Shown: positions 9,735-18,204 of the stretch, one piece after another | How the letters are laid out: every line of letters starts with the position of its first letter | How positions within the stretch are numbered: the first letter of the stretch is position 1 | Source of the DNA: Mayfieldus sp963772265 | Lineage (GTDB): Bacteria; Actinomycetota; Thermoleophilia; Solirubrobacterales; 70-9 | Direction of reading: 5' to 3' | Assembly: GCA_963772265.1 (NCBI GenBank) | Contig: CAVYWS010000009.1 | Span: 124,001 to 188,000 of the forward strand | DNA length: 64,000 nt | Position numbers and translations under genes: made by a program | The notes under the pieces: model-generated | Seen by the model: only the letters and a program-made list of their open reading frames with translations | What the model was told of the DNA's origin: nothing | The model's database searches: none

Positions 9735-10841
9735 ATGGCAGAGAACAAAACAGCTTTGAAGGATGCCTCGGCGAAGGACGCCAAGGCCAAGGACGCGGCG
9801 CTCGACGCCGCCGTGACCCAGATCGAGCGCGAGTTCGGCGCCGGGTCGGTGATGAAGCTCGGCGACAAGAACGCGATCCAGGTCGAGGCGATCTCCACCG
9901 GAGCGCTGTCTCTGGACCTGGCGCTGGGAGTGGGGGGTGTGCCTCGAGGCCGGATCGTCGAGATATTCGGACCCGAGTCGTCGGGCAAGACGACGCTGAT
10001 CTACCACATCATCGCCGAGGCCCAGAAGATGGGCGGGATCTGCGCCTTCGTCGACGCCGAGCACGCGATCGACCCGGTCTACGCGCGGCGAATCGGCGTC
10101 GACACCGACGAGCTGCTGATCTCCCAGCCCGACTACGGCGAGCAGGCGCTGGAGATCGTCGACGTGCTGGTTCGCTCCGGCGCCGTCGACGTCGTCGCCG
10201 TCGACTCGGTGGCGGCGCTGACGCCGCGGGCCGAGCTCGAGGGACAGATGGGGGAGACCCAGGTCGGCCTGCAGGCGCGCCTGATGTCGCAGGCGCTGCG
10301 CAAGCTGGCCGGCAACCTCAACCGCGCCAACACGGTCTGCCTGTTCACGAACCAGATTCGCGAGAAGATCGGGATCCAGTTCGGCAGCCCCGAGACCCAG
10401 CCCGGCGGGCGGGCGCTGAAGTTCTACTGCTCGCAGCGCCTCGACATGCGCCGCATCGAGACCCTCAAGGACGGGACCGAGGCGGTCGGCAACCGGGTTC
10501 GGGTGAAGGTCGTCAAGAACAAGGTCGCGGCCCCCTTCCGCCTGGCCGAGTTCGACGTCGAGTACGGGGTCGGGATCTCCAAGCAGGGATGCCTGATCGA
10601 CCTCGGTCTCGAGCACGACCTGGTCCAGAAGTCGGGCTCGTTCTTCTCCTACGGCGAGCTGCGGCTCGGACAGGGGCGGAACAACGCCAAGCAGTACCTG
10701 GTCGAGAACCCGAAGCTGGCCGACGAGATCGAGGCCAAGGTCCTGGCCAAGCTCGGTGTCGAGCGCGAGGCCGCCCCGGCGCCGGAGATCGCGCCGGTCG
10801 AGGAAGCGGAGCCGAAGAAGGCTCAAAAGAAAGCCGCCTGA
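9735..10841 (+). CDS. recA: Recombinase RecA
   Basis: 368 residues, full length and in one frame. The core has Walker A GPESSGKTT, the MAW segment, Walker B in VDVVAVDSVAALTP and the DNA-binding loop 2 region LFTNQIREKIGIQFGSPETQPGGRALKFY. It catalyses homologous strand exchange and drives LexA cleavage. The C-terminal tail is Ala/Glu/Lys-rich. An AGAGGTG Shine-Dalgarno lies about 8 bases before ATG. recX follows 69 bases downstream. No SOS box of a known consensus was recognised upstream. Confidence 0.98.
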   Translation: MAENKTALKDASAKDAKAKDAALDAAVTQIEREFGAGSVMKLGDKNAIQVEAISTGALSLDLALGVGGVPRGRIVEIFGPESSGKTTLIYHIIAEAQKMGGICAFVDAEHAIDPVYARRIGVDTDELLISQPDYGEQALEIVDVLVRSGAVDVVAVDSVAALTPRAELEGQMGETQVGLQARLMSQALRKLAGNLNRANTVCLFTNQIREKIGIQFGSPETQPGGRALKFYCSQRLDMRRIETLKDGTEAVGNRVRVKVVKNKVAAPFRLAEFDVEYGVGISKQGCLIDLGLEHDLVQKSGSFFSYGELRLGQGRNNAKQYLVENPKLADEIEAKVLAKLGVEREAAPAPEIAPVEEAEPKKAQKKAA

Positions 10842-10910
10842 GGGCTTGGGGGCGAGCCGATCGAGAACGCAGGACGCGATGTGTGCTCTGCACATGAGCC
10901 TCCGAGGACG

Positions 10911-11390
10911 ATGAGCGGCGAAGCACCCGAGCGCTCAGGGGCTATGGGGGATGAGCCCTTCGCGCTGGCCCTCGAGGCGCTCAGCCACAAGGAGCGCACC
11001 GTCGCCGAGATGGGCGACTGGCTGCGGACGCGCGGCGTCGAGGCCGAGCAGGTCGAGGACGTGGTCGACCGCCTGGTCTCGACCGGGGTCCTCGACGACG
11101 CCCGTTACGCGCGCCGCTACGCGGAGGACAAGCGTGAGCTGCAGGGCTGGGGCAACGAGCGCATTCGCGCCGCCCTGCTCGAGCGCGGGGTCTGCGGCGA
11201 GGACACCGAGGCCGCGCTGGGGGGCTCGGACCCCGAGCAGGAGCTCGACCGTGCGGTCAGCCTGATCTGCCGACGGGGCCCGATTCCGCGCGACGCGCAG
11301 GAGCGCCAGAGAGTCCTCGGGATGCTGGTCCGGCGCGGCTATGACTCCGAGGTCGCCTACGAGGCGATCCGGCGGGCGCGCCGCTTCTAG
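10911..11390 (+). CDS. recX: Regulatory protein RecX
   Basis: About 159 residues from ATG 10911, which has a GAGG ribosome site; an upstream in-frame ATG at 10881 is less likely. Three three-helix RecX repeats are visible: ALEALSHKERTVAEMGDWL, VVDRLVSTGVLDDARYARRY with KRELQGWGNERIRAAL, and a C-terminal RVLGMLVRRGYDSEVAYEAI. RecX binds RecA filaments and limits their extension. Its position directly downstream of recA supports the call. Confidence 0.92.
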   Translation: MSGEAPERSGAMGDEPFALALEALSHKERTVAEMGDWLRTRGVEAEQVEDVVDRLVSTGVLDDARYARRYAEDKRELQGWGNERIRAALLERGVCGEDTEAALGGSDPEQELDRAVSLICRRGPIPRDAQERQRVLGMLVRRGYDSEVAYEAIRRARRF

Positions 11391-11415
11391 CCGGCGAGCT
11401 GCAGGTGGTCCAACC

Positions 11416-11991
11416 CTAGGCCGAAGTGCGGCGTTGGAGCTCGTAGCGCAGCTCGACCATTCCGGTGTCGAAGCTGCGGCTGCCGATCAGCTGCAGCGGC
11501 CCGCCGGGCAGGCGGCGATCGAAGAGCGGTTTACCCGTGCCGAGGACGACCGGCACGACCGTGACCAGGATCTCGTCGAGCAGCCCCGCGTCGGCGAACT
11601 GCGAGGCGAGGTTGCCCCCGCCGACGAGCCAGAGGTCCCGATCGCCGGCGGCGGCCGCCATCGACTCGTGGACCGGCTCGACCGCGCCGTCGGCGAACCT
11701 CACGTCGGCCCCTTCCGCCTCGGGGTCGGGCAGGCTGCGTGAGCTGAAGACCCAGGTGGGCTTGCCGGCGTAGGGCCAGTTATCGACGTGCTCGAGGACC
11801 CACTCGTAGGTCGTCGAGCCCATCGCCAGCGCGCCGATCCGCTCGTAGAAGCGGTCGTAGCTGCCCTTCATCGGCTCGGCGCCCGGGCCTTCGTAGGAGC
11901 CCTGGTAGCCGGTAAGCCACTCGATCGAGTCGTCGGCCTCGGCGATGTACCCGTCGAGGGTGGCGGCGCAGAAGTAGACGCTCCGAGGCAT
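11416..11991 (-). CDS. Dihydrofolate reductase-like protein (RibD C-terminal family)
   Basis: 191 residues. The N-terminal strand SVYFCAATLDGYIAEADDSIEWL, GALAMGSTTYEWVLE, WVFSSRSL, the NADPH-binding WLVGGGNLASQFADAGLLDEI and the C-terminal VVLGTGKPLFDRR are typical of YyaP/YwjB-type RibD_C reductases. The substrate is unknown. Most members of this group lack the residues for true DHFR function. It sits 5 bases after the NYN-domain gene on the minus strand, so the two form an operon that interrupts the recX-rny order. Confidence 0.87.
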   Translation of the reverse strand: MPRSVYFCAATLDGYIAEADDSIEWLTGYQGSYEGPGAEPMKGSYDRFYERIGALAMGSTTYEWVLEHVDNWPYAGKPTWVFSSRSLPDPEAEGADVRFADGAVEPVHESMAAAAGDRDLWLVGGGNLASQFADAGLLDEILVTVVPVVLGTGKPLFDRRLPGGPLQLIGSRSFDTGMVELRYELQRRTSA

Positions 11992-11996
11992 GAGCC

Positions 11997-12371
11997 CTAG
12001 TCAGGCTCGATCTGGGAGCGGAAGGTCTCGGCGGGATAGATCAGAGCCCCGGTCGCCCGGGCCCGGTCGGCAAGCCAGCGATCCGAGGTCACGACCCGGA
12101 CCTGGGTCGGGTCAGGCTCCTCCGAGAGCCGGCGGGCGATCTCATCGTCGGCCGAGTTGGGGCGCGGTTGGGGGGCATGCGCGACCTCGACCACGGTCGA
12201 GCTGATCGGCGGCGACGGGGGGCGCTCGAAGACGACGGTGACGTCGTCGCCGTTGGCGGCGACCCAGCGCTCGAGCAGGTCGACGAGGCGGACCATCGCC
12301 GCGTGGCGGTCCTTCCACCAGCCGTCGGGGCGGGTGCCGATCACGTTCATCCCGTCCACGAGCCAGCGCAT
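11997..12371 (-). CDS. NYN/PIN-like domain protein (YacP family)
   Basis: 124 residues. It opens with MRWLVDGMNVIG, the acidic PIN-fold start, and has VTVVFERPP and the downstream acidic cluster NSADDEIARRL with VVTSDRWLADRA. These are the conserved Asp positions of NYN ribonucleases, which cleave RNA with a single metal centre. The family includes B. subtilis YacP/Rae1, a ribosome-associated endonuclease. The role here is inferred only from the fold. It is the upstream gene of a two-gene unit and diverges from rny. Confidence 0.85.
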   Translation of the reverse strand: MRWLVDGMNVIGTRPDGWWKDRHAAMVRLVDLLERWVAANGDDVTVVFERPPSPPISSTVVEVAHAPQPRPNSADDEIARRLSEEPDPTQVRVVTSDRWLADRARATGALIYPAETFRSQIEPD

Positions 12372-12559
12372 CCGTCAAGCGTACGCAGTCCCGGGTGAGC
12401 GGCTGTTTGCCAGATCGGCGCCCCGGTACTACGATCGTCAGGAGGCGTCGCATCGCGCCGCCGTTGGACTTGAACTTGATACCGCTGCCGTCGGCAGCGC
12501 CTAATAACGCGGACCGGGGGCCCTGCCGGATCCGGGGCCCATGGCCGGGAGAGGAAGCA
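12372..12559. other. Divergent intergenic region (NYN gene / rny) with inverted repeat
   Basis: 188 bases between divergent starts. A perfect 8-bp inverted repeat with a one-base centre (CGCTGCCG t CGGCAGCG) covers about 12483-12499. It sits between TTG-type hexamers (TTGAAC 12470-12475, TTGATA 12476-12481) and an AT-rich TAATAA at 12502-12507. The spacing is imperfect for a promoter, so I call it only a candidate regulatory site for rny. Confidence 0.35.
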
Positions 12560-14012
12560 ATGGAGATCCGGTCGATGTTGCCCCCGTGGATTCGCTCCGG
12601 GCAGAAGGGCGATGAAGCGATGGCCGGCGCCGTGAATGCCGAGAGCGCCGAGCCGACCGAGGCGCCCCCGGAGGCGCCGGACGAGATCAACGACGAGCTG
12701 CACCTGCGTCGGGCCGAGATCGTCCGCATGGAGGAGCGGGCGCTGCGCCAGTTGCAATCGGTGGAGACCCAGCTGCGCGAGCTGGAGCGGCGCAACGAGG
12801 CGCTCGACGACCGCGAGCGAAACCTCGAGCACCGCTCCGCCGAGCTCAAGGAGGCAAAGCGCCAGCACCTGCGCGAGCTGGAGCGGATAGCCAGCCTCAG
12901 CGCCGCCCAGGCGCGCCAGATCCTCGTCAAGGAGGTCGAGGACGAGGCTCGCCACCAGGCGGCGCTGACCCTGCAGCGAATGGAGGAGGAGACGAAGCTG
13001 GAGGCGGAACGCCGCGCCCGCGGAATCCTCGCCGTCGCGATGCAGCGCCTCGCAGCCGACCAGGCGAGCCAGACCACAACCCGCATGGTGCAGTTGCCGA
13101 GCGACGAGATGAAGGGCCGGATCATCGGCCGCGACGGGCGCAACATCCGCGCCCTGGAGAGCCTCACCGGGGTCGACTTCATCATCGACGAGACCCCGTC
13201 GGCGGTGGTGCTGTCGAGCTTCGACGGGGTGCGCCGGGAGATAGCCCGCCTGACCCTCGAGAAGCTGATCGCCGACGGCCGCATCCATCCCTCGCGCTGC
13301 GAGGAGGCATACGAGCAGGCCTGCTCGGAGGTCGAGGACCGCGTCGTCTCGCGAGGCGGAGACGGCGATGCTGGAGGCCGGCGTGACCGGGGTCCACCCG
13401 GAGATCGTGCGGCTGCTGGGGCGGCTGCGGTTCAGGACCAGCTACGGGCAGAACGTCCTCGACCACCTGGTCGAGTGCGCTCACCTCGCCTCGCTGATGG
13501 CCCAGGAGGTCGGCGCCTCGGCGGAGGTCGCGCGGCGCGGAGCCCTACTGCACGACATCGGCAAGGCGGTAAGCCACGAGGTCGACGGGGCACACGCCGA
13601 GGTCGGCGCCCGCCTCGCCCGGCGCTACGAGGAGCCCGAGGCCGTGGCCCACGCGATCGAGGCCCACCACAACGAGGTCGAGCCGCGAACCGTGGAGGCG
13701 GTGATCGTGCAGGCGGCGGACGCCCTATCGGGTGCCAGGCCGGGCGCCCGGGGAGAGTCGCTGGAGCGCTACGTCACCCGCCTGCGCGACCTCGAGGAGA
13801 TCGCCCAGCGCAACCAGGGCGTGCAAAAGGTCTACGCGATGCAGGCCGGCCGCGAGATCCGGGTCATGGTCGACCCGGGCCAGGTCGACGACGAGGCGGC
13901 GGCTCTGATCTCGCACGAGATCGCCGCCGCGGTGGAGCGCGAGATGGAGTTCGCGGGCCGGATCAAGATCACCGTGATCCGCGAGCTTCGCTCGACCACC
14001 TTCGCCGAGTAG
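12560..14012 (+). CDS. rny: Ribonuclease Y (frameshifted, no N-terminal membrane anchor seen)
   Basis: Endoribonuclease that initiates mRNA decay. From ATG 12560 (GAGAGGA ribosome site) there is a short Ala/Pro/Glu-rich N-terminus, a coiled coil (about residues 45-165), and a KH domain with GRIIGRDGRNIRALESLTGV. After a frame change near 13351-13355 come the HD domain (ALLHDIGKAVSHEVDG) and the C-terminal domain ending IKITVIRELRSTTFAE at 14012. The 5' frame stays open to 14023 as nonsense. RNase Y normally starts with a transmembrane helix, but none is visible here. The frameshift lies between DRVVSR and AETAMLEAG and can be repaired by two missing bases or one extra base. Confidence 0.9.
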
Positions 14013-14035
14013 GGGGCGGGTAGGATGCCCGGCGC

Positions 14036-14318
14036 GTGAACGGGACCGCCATCTTCGTGCTCGGGCATCCTCAACGGGACGGCCTTCTACGTGCTCGGCT
14101 CCTGCCTTGCGGCGCTGGCCCTGGTCGTGACCGCGATCGGGCTGCGGGACTCCAACGCCTTCTCCTCCAGCCTCGCGGCGCGGCTCGGAATCGTCGTGTT
14201 CGCGGTGCTGGTCGTCGGGACGGCGGCCTTCGCGGTCCGCTACTCCAAGGACGAGCAGACCGACCGCCGCGCCAAGGTGGCGAAGGAGGAGGCCGAGGCA
14301 GGTGACGGCCAATGCTGA
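14036..14318 (+). CDS. Membrane anchor part of a cupredoxin protein
   Basis: A GTG at 14036, nine bases after TAGGAT, opens a frame that must shift near 14065 to reach the main segment (open from 14091). That segment has two hydrophobic helices (VLGSCLAALALVVTAIGL and LGIVVFAVLVVGTAAFAV) followed by a charged segment YSKDEQTDRRAKVAKEEAEA. The N-terminal peptide is duplicated (NGTAIFVLG then NGTAFYVLG). The next reading frame is a cupredoxin domain that overlaps by 7 bases. I think both belong to one polypeptide, a two-helix anchor carrying a copper domain, interrupted by one or two frameshifts. The alternative is two coupled genes. Confidence 0.6.
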
Positions 14319-14659
14319 CGGCGGCGAGCCCCTCGGCTCCCACCGAGCAGAAGGCGCAGCCTGCCGCCAAGGGCCCCGGCGGGACGGTCAAGCTCGCCGC
14401 CGACCCGACCCAGATCGCCTACGACACCAAGAGCCTTTCGAGCAAGCCCGGGAAGGTGACGATCGACTTCAACAATCCCTCTCAGGTCTCCCACGACGTG
14501 GCGATCGCGAAGGGCAGCCAGGAGCTGGCGAAGTCGGATCTGATCTCGCAGAGCAGCACCTCGGTCTCGGCCGACCTGGCGCCCGGCAAGTACGTCTTCT
14601 ACTGCACCGTGCCCGGCCATCGCGAGGCGGGCATGCAGGGCACCCTGATCGTCAAGTAG
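14312..14659 (+). CDS. Cupredoxin (plastocyanin-like) copper protein
   Basis: 115 residues. After a Pro/Ala/Lys-rich linker, a plastocyanin-like fold runs from about residue 28 to the end. The copper ligands are visible: His in QVSHDVAI, Cys in YVFYCTVPGH, the following His, and Met in EAGMQGTL. It would transfer electrons at the outer face of the membrane. It lacks its own signal peptide, which supports it being the C-terminal domain of the membrane protein just upstream. Its stop is 16 bases from the stop of a convergent HD-domain gene. Confidence 0.85.
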   Translation: MLTAASPSAPTEQKAQPAAKGPGGTVKLAADPTQIAYDTKSLSSKPGKVTIDFNNPSQVSHDVAIAKGSQELAKSDLISQSSTSVSADLAPGKYVFYCTVPGHREAGMQGTLIVK

Positions 14660-14675
14660 GACTCGCCGGCCGCAG

Positions 14676-15213
14676 TCACCGGCCTCGCTCGGCGCGGAGC
14701 GCCGCGAGCCGATCCTGAAGCTCGGGGAGGAAGGGAAGCTCGGGGTACTTGCGGCGCAGCATCCGCAGCGTCTCGGTGTAGTGGTCGAGCTTCTCGCCCG
14801 GCACCTCGCCGGCCTGGCCGCTGAGGCTGCGGGTGCTGGCGAGCTTGTCGGCGGCGTATATCGCCGCCGCCCGGGGGTCGCGGCTGACCCGTTCGCGGTG
14901 CTCCGCCTTGCGCTCCTCATAGCTGTCGATGCTGGGATCCTCGGTCATCTCGGCGACCAGGCGGCAGACCTCGGGGCCGAACGGCTCGGCGACGGCAGGC
15001 AGATCGACCGTCGTGTCCTCGACCACGTCGTGAAGCAACGCCGCGGCGACGACCTGCTCGTCGAACCCGTGCTCGTGAAGGACCTCCGCCACCGCCAGCG
15101 GGTGGTCGATGTCGGTGTCCCCGCGGCGAGCCGGCCCGTGGTGGGCCGAGCGCGCCAGCTCGTAGGCGCCGGTCAGCAGGGTCGACTGGGCGATGAAATC
15201 GGGGGCGCGTCAT
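14676..15213 (-). CDS. HD-domain phosphohydrolase (RelA/SpoT hydrolase-like, small)
   Basis: About 178 residues. The main frame (14676-15092 and in-frame upstream to about 15195) has the HD core AALLHDVVEDT, preceded by ELARSAHHG and DHPLAVAEVLHEHG, and a downstream YAADKLAS acidic motif. This resembles the metal-binding hydrolase half of RelA/SpoT and small alarmone hydrolases. ATG 15213 (MTR) reaches this frame only with a shift in the run at 15201-15208. Without repair the start would be GTG 15092, which would cut off the first His motif. Alarmone hydrolysis is an inference; other nucleotides are possible. Confidence 0.78.
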
Positions 15214-15251
15214 CCAGGTTGCAGCAGACTAGGGGGGAGGCGGTCCGCGCA

Positions 15252-15745
15252 ATGTCAAAGGAAGGTAAATCCGACCAGCTGGAGGTGGAGCGAAAGTTCC
15301 TGCTCCCCGAGCCACCGCCGTGGCTCGGGGATCACCCCAGCATTGCGATCGCGCAGGGATACATCGTGATCGACGACGAAGTCGAGGTGAGGCTGCGGGC
15401 CGCCGATCAGCACCGCATGCTGACCGTCAAGCGCGGCCATGGAGAGTCGCGCGAGGAGATCGAGGTCCAGCTCAGCGCCGAGCAGTTCGACGCCCTCTGG
15501 CCGCTGACCGAGTCGCTGCGGCTGCGCAAGCGCCGCTTTCGGGTGCCGGTGGATGGGCTGACCGCGGAGGTCGACGTCTTCGAGGGCGAGCTGGAGGGCC
15601 TGGTGACGGGAGAGGTCGAGTTCGAATCGATCGGCGCAGCGGAGCGATTCGAAGCACCGCCCTGGCTCGGGCAGGAAGTCACCGGAGACGAGCGTTATGC
15701 GAACCAGACGCCTCGCCCGGTCGGGCCTCCCGGAGGCAGATGTAA
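15252..15745 (+). CDS. CYTH-domain protein (class IV cyclase / triphosphatase fold)
   Basis: About 160 residues. The signature ExExK motif is LEVERKFLLPE at the N-terminus. Further alternating charged strands (VEVRLRAADQHRMLTVKRG, RKRRFRVPVDG, AEVDVFEGELEGL, VEFES) line the triphosphate tunnel. Small bacterial CYTH proteins usually hydrolyse inorganic triphosphate or thiamine triphosphate. The end is uncertain. After DERYANQ the likely C-terminus LARSGLP lies in the next frame, and a TAA at 15743-15745 ends the third frame; two local frameshifts near 15709 and 15731 would give that stop. Without repair the frame runs as nonsense into the next gene. Confidence 0.82.
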
Positions 15746-15792
15746 AAGCACGAGATGGCATAGGTGCGCAACGATCGGGAAGGCCCGAGGAG

Positions 15793-16845
15793 ATGTCCAA
15801 CAGAACCCAAAGAGCCCTGGCACGCGCCGCGGAGGACCGCAAGGTCCAGATCGCCGCCGGAACGCTGACGGCGGCGGGCGCCGCACTGGCCGGGAAGGCC
15901 GGGGTGGAGGCGCTGCGCTCCAGCGGCGATGGCAGCGGCCCCTCGCGCGCCTACCGGCTGAAGACCCGCGAGAAGCCGAAGCAGGGGATCCGCCGCATCG
16001 CCCGCGGCCGCGCCCAGGATGCGCTCGAGCAGCTCGAGGCTGCTGGAGACGAGGCGGTGCACGAAGCCCGCAAGGACCTGAAGAAGCTGCGCTCGCTGCT
16101 GCGCCTGGTTCGCGGCGGGCTGGGCGAGGGCTTCTACTCGGCCGAGAACAAGCGCTTCCGCGACGCCGGCCGGCGGCTTTCCGCAGCCCGTGACGCCGAG
16201 GTCAAGGTCGAGACCCTCGAGCTGCTGCAGGATCGGTTCTCGGATCGAGCTCGACGGCGTCGAGCTGGGGGCCTACAAGAAGGCATTGCAGGACGAAAGC
16301 AAAGCGGCGGCGAGCGAGATCGACTCCGCCGCCCGTCCGGTCGCCGAGTCGGTCGAGGCGATCGCCCTGGGCCGAAACCGGATCACGGGCTGGCGCCTGA
16401 AGCCTCCCGGCTGGGACCTGGTGGGACCGGGGCTGATCCGAAGCTACAGGCGCGGCCGCAAGGGCATGAAGCGGTCCCTGGCCGATCCCAGCGCCGAGAA
16501 CGTGCACGAATGGCGAAAGCGCGCGAAGGACCTCTGGTACCAGCTGCGGATCCTGCAGGAGGCTGGCCCGAGGTGATCGAGCCGACCGCCGATCAAGCCC
16601 ACGGGCTCGGAGACCTGCTCGGCGATCACCACGATCTCGAGGTGCTCGTCGAGGACATTCGGGCCAGGCGCGATGTCGCCTTCGAGCGCCGCAAGGACGC
16701 CAAGAAGCTGCGCAAGCTGGCTGCCCGGCGCCAGAGGGAGCTGCTCTCGCAGGCGTTCGATCTCGGAGAGCGCCTCTACGCCGAGAAGCCGAAGGCCTTC
16801 GGACGCCGCTACGAGGCCTACTGGATCGCCTGGCGCCCGTCCTGA
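15793..16845 (+). CDS. CHAD-domain protein (polyphosphate-binding, frameshifted)
   Basis: About 350 residues. Two four-helix CHAD repeats carry conserved His, Arg and Lys clusters: DEAVHEARKDLKKLRSLLRLVR, KRFRDAGRRLSAARDAEV, then ENVHEWRKRAKDLWYQLRIL, GDLLGDHHDLEVL and RKDAKKLRKLAARRQREL. CHAD proteins bind inorganic polyphosphate and often sit next to CYTH genes, as here. ATG 15793 follows a GAGGAG ribosome site. The frame shifts near 16241 (SD then IELDGVELGAYKK) and back near 16562 (LQEA then WPEVIEP). The upstream frame is open into the CYTH gene, so a CYTH-CHAD fusion cannot be excluded. Confidence 0.82.
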   Translation: MSNRTQRALARAAEDRKVQIAAGTLTAAGAALAGKAGVEALRSSGDGSGPSRAYRLKTREKPKQGIRRIARGRAQDALEQLEAAGDEAVHEARKDLKKLRSLLRLVRGGLGEGFYSAENKRFRDAGRRLSAARDAEVKVETLELLQDRFSDRARRRRAGGLQEGIAGRKQSGGERDRLRRPSGRRVGRGDRPGPKPDHGLAPEASRLGPGGTGADPKLQARPQGHEAVPGRSQRRERARMAKAREGPLVPAADPAGGWPEVIEPTADQAHGLGDLLGDHHDLEVLVEDIRARRDVAFERRKDAKKLRKLAARRQRELLSQAFDLGERLYAEKPKAFGRRYEAYWIAWRPS

Positions 16846-16864
16846 GCGGCGGTACCCTGGGCGC

Positions 16865-18197
16865 GTGGGCAAGCGCTACCACGTGACCACCTTCGGGTGC
16901 CAGATGAACGAGCACGACTCCGAACGCATGCGGGGCATGCTGGAGTCGCTCGGCTACGAAGAGGCCGGCGAGCGCGCCGACGCCGACCTGATCCTCTTCA
17001 ACACCTGCTCGATCCGCGAGTCCGCGGACAATCGCTTCGTCGCCCACCTCGGCGAGGCGAAGCGGCTGAAGTCGGAGGACCCCGAGCGGGTGGTGGGAGT
17101 GGGCGGCTGCTGGGCCCAGTCGGTCAAGCACGAGGTCTTCGATCGCTTCCCGTTCGTCGACGTCGCCTTCGGGCCGGGCCAGATCGCGCGCCTGGCCGAG
17201 TTCCTGACCTCCGAGTCGCTGACCGCCCAGGGCTACTTCGAGTTCGAGGACTTCTCCGGGCACCTGCCGGCCAAGCGTGGCCGCGACTTCCAGGCCTGGC
17301 TGCAGATCTCGCAGGGCTGTAACTGCGCCTGCGCCTACTGCATCGTGCCCTCGACGAGGGGACGCGAGCAGAGCCGAGACCCACGACGAGCTGATCGCCG
17401 AGGTCGAGGGCCTGGCCGCCGAGGGCGTGCGCGAGGTGACGCTGCTGGGACAGAACGTCAACAGCTACGGCCGCGATCTGCCGCGCGAGCGCCGGATCAG
17501 CTTCGCCGAGCTGCTGGGGCGGGTCGACGCGGTCGAGGGGATCGATCGGATCCGCTACACCAGCCCACACCCGAAGGACATCCGCGAGGACGTGATCCGG
17601 GCCCACGCCGAGCTGCCGGCCCTCTGCGAGCACATCCATCTGCCGCTGCAGTCGGGGTCGAGCCGGGTGCTGAAGGCGATGCGCCGCACCTACAACCGCG
17701 AGCGCTACCTCGACCGGGTCTCCCAGATCCGCGCCCAGGTCCCCGATTGCGCGATCACCACCGACATCATCGTCGGGTTCCCCGGTGAGACGGAGGACGA
17801 GTTTCGCCAGACGCTCGAGGTCGTCGACGAGGTCGGGTACGACGGCGCCTTCACATTCGTCTTCTCGCCGCGGCGGGGGACCGAGGCGGCGACCCTGGGA
17901 GGACAGGTGCCGCAGGCGGTCAAGCGCGATCGTATGGAGCGCCTGGTCGAGCTGGTCCAGCGCCGCGCCCACGAGCGCGGCCAGCGCTTCGTCGGGCGCA
18001 CGGTCGAGGTCCTGGTCGAGGGGCCGAGCCGCACCGACCCGACCCGGGTTCGCGGCCGCAGCCGCCACAACAAGGCGGTCAACTTCGAGGGCACAGGGTC
18101 GCCGGGGGAGCTGGTCGAGGTCGAGATCTCCGGCGCCACGTCGATGACGCTCAGCGGCAGCGAGCGCATCCTCAGCCGCGCAGCCATACCCAGCTAG
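16865..18197 (+). CDS. miaB: tRNA-2-methylthio-N6-dimethylallyladenosine synthase MiaB (frameshifted)
   Basis: Radical-SAM methylthiotransferase that adds the ms2 group to i6A37 of tRNA. The UPF0004 domain has cysteines in TFGCQMNEHDSE, FNTCSIRESA and GGCWAQS. The radical-SAM cluster motif is CNCACAYCIVPSTRGREQSR, then after a frame change near 17374 LLGQNVNSYG, IRYTSPHPKDI, LPLQSGSSRVLKAMRR and DIIVGFPGETEDEF. A TRAM domain ends the protein. GTG 16865 lies six bases after TACCCT, a leaderless pattern. miaA follows 7 bases downstream, so the whole i6A/ms2i6A pathway is encoded together. The spacing after the conserved SR suggests one extra base here rather than two missing. Confidence 0.93.
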
Positions 18198-18204
18198 CGC
18201 GACG

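Noticed and set aside
14781..16193. A 470-residue frame covering the CYTH gene and its surroundings
   Set aside because: Its start is antisense to the HD gene and its end is nonsense over CHAD. Only 15252 to about 15709 is protein-like.
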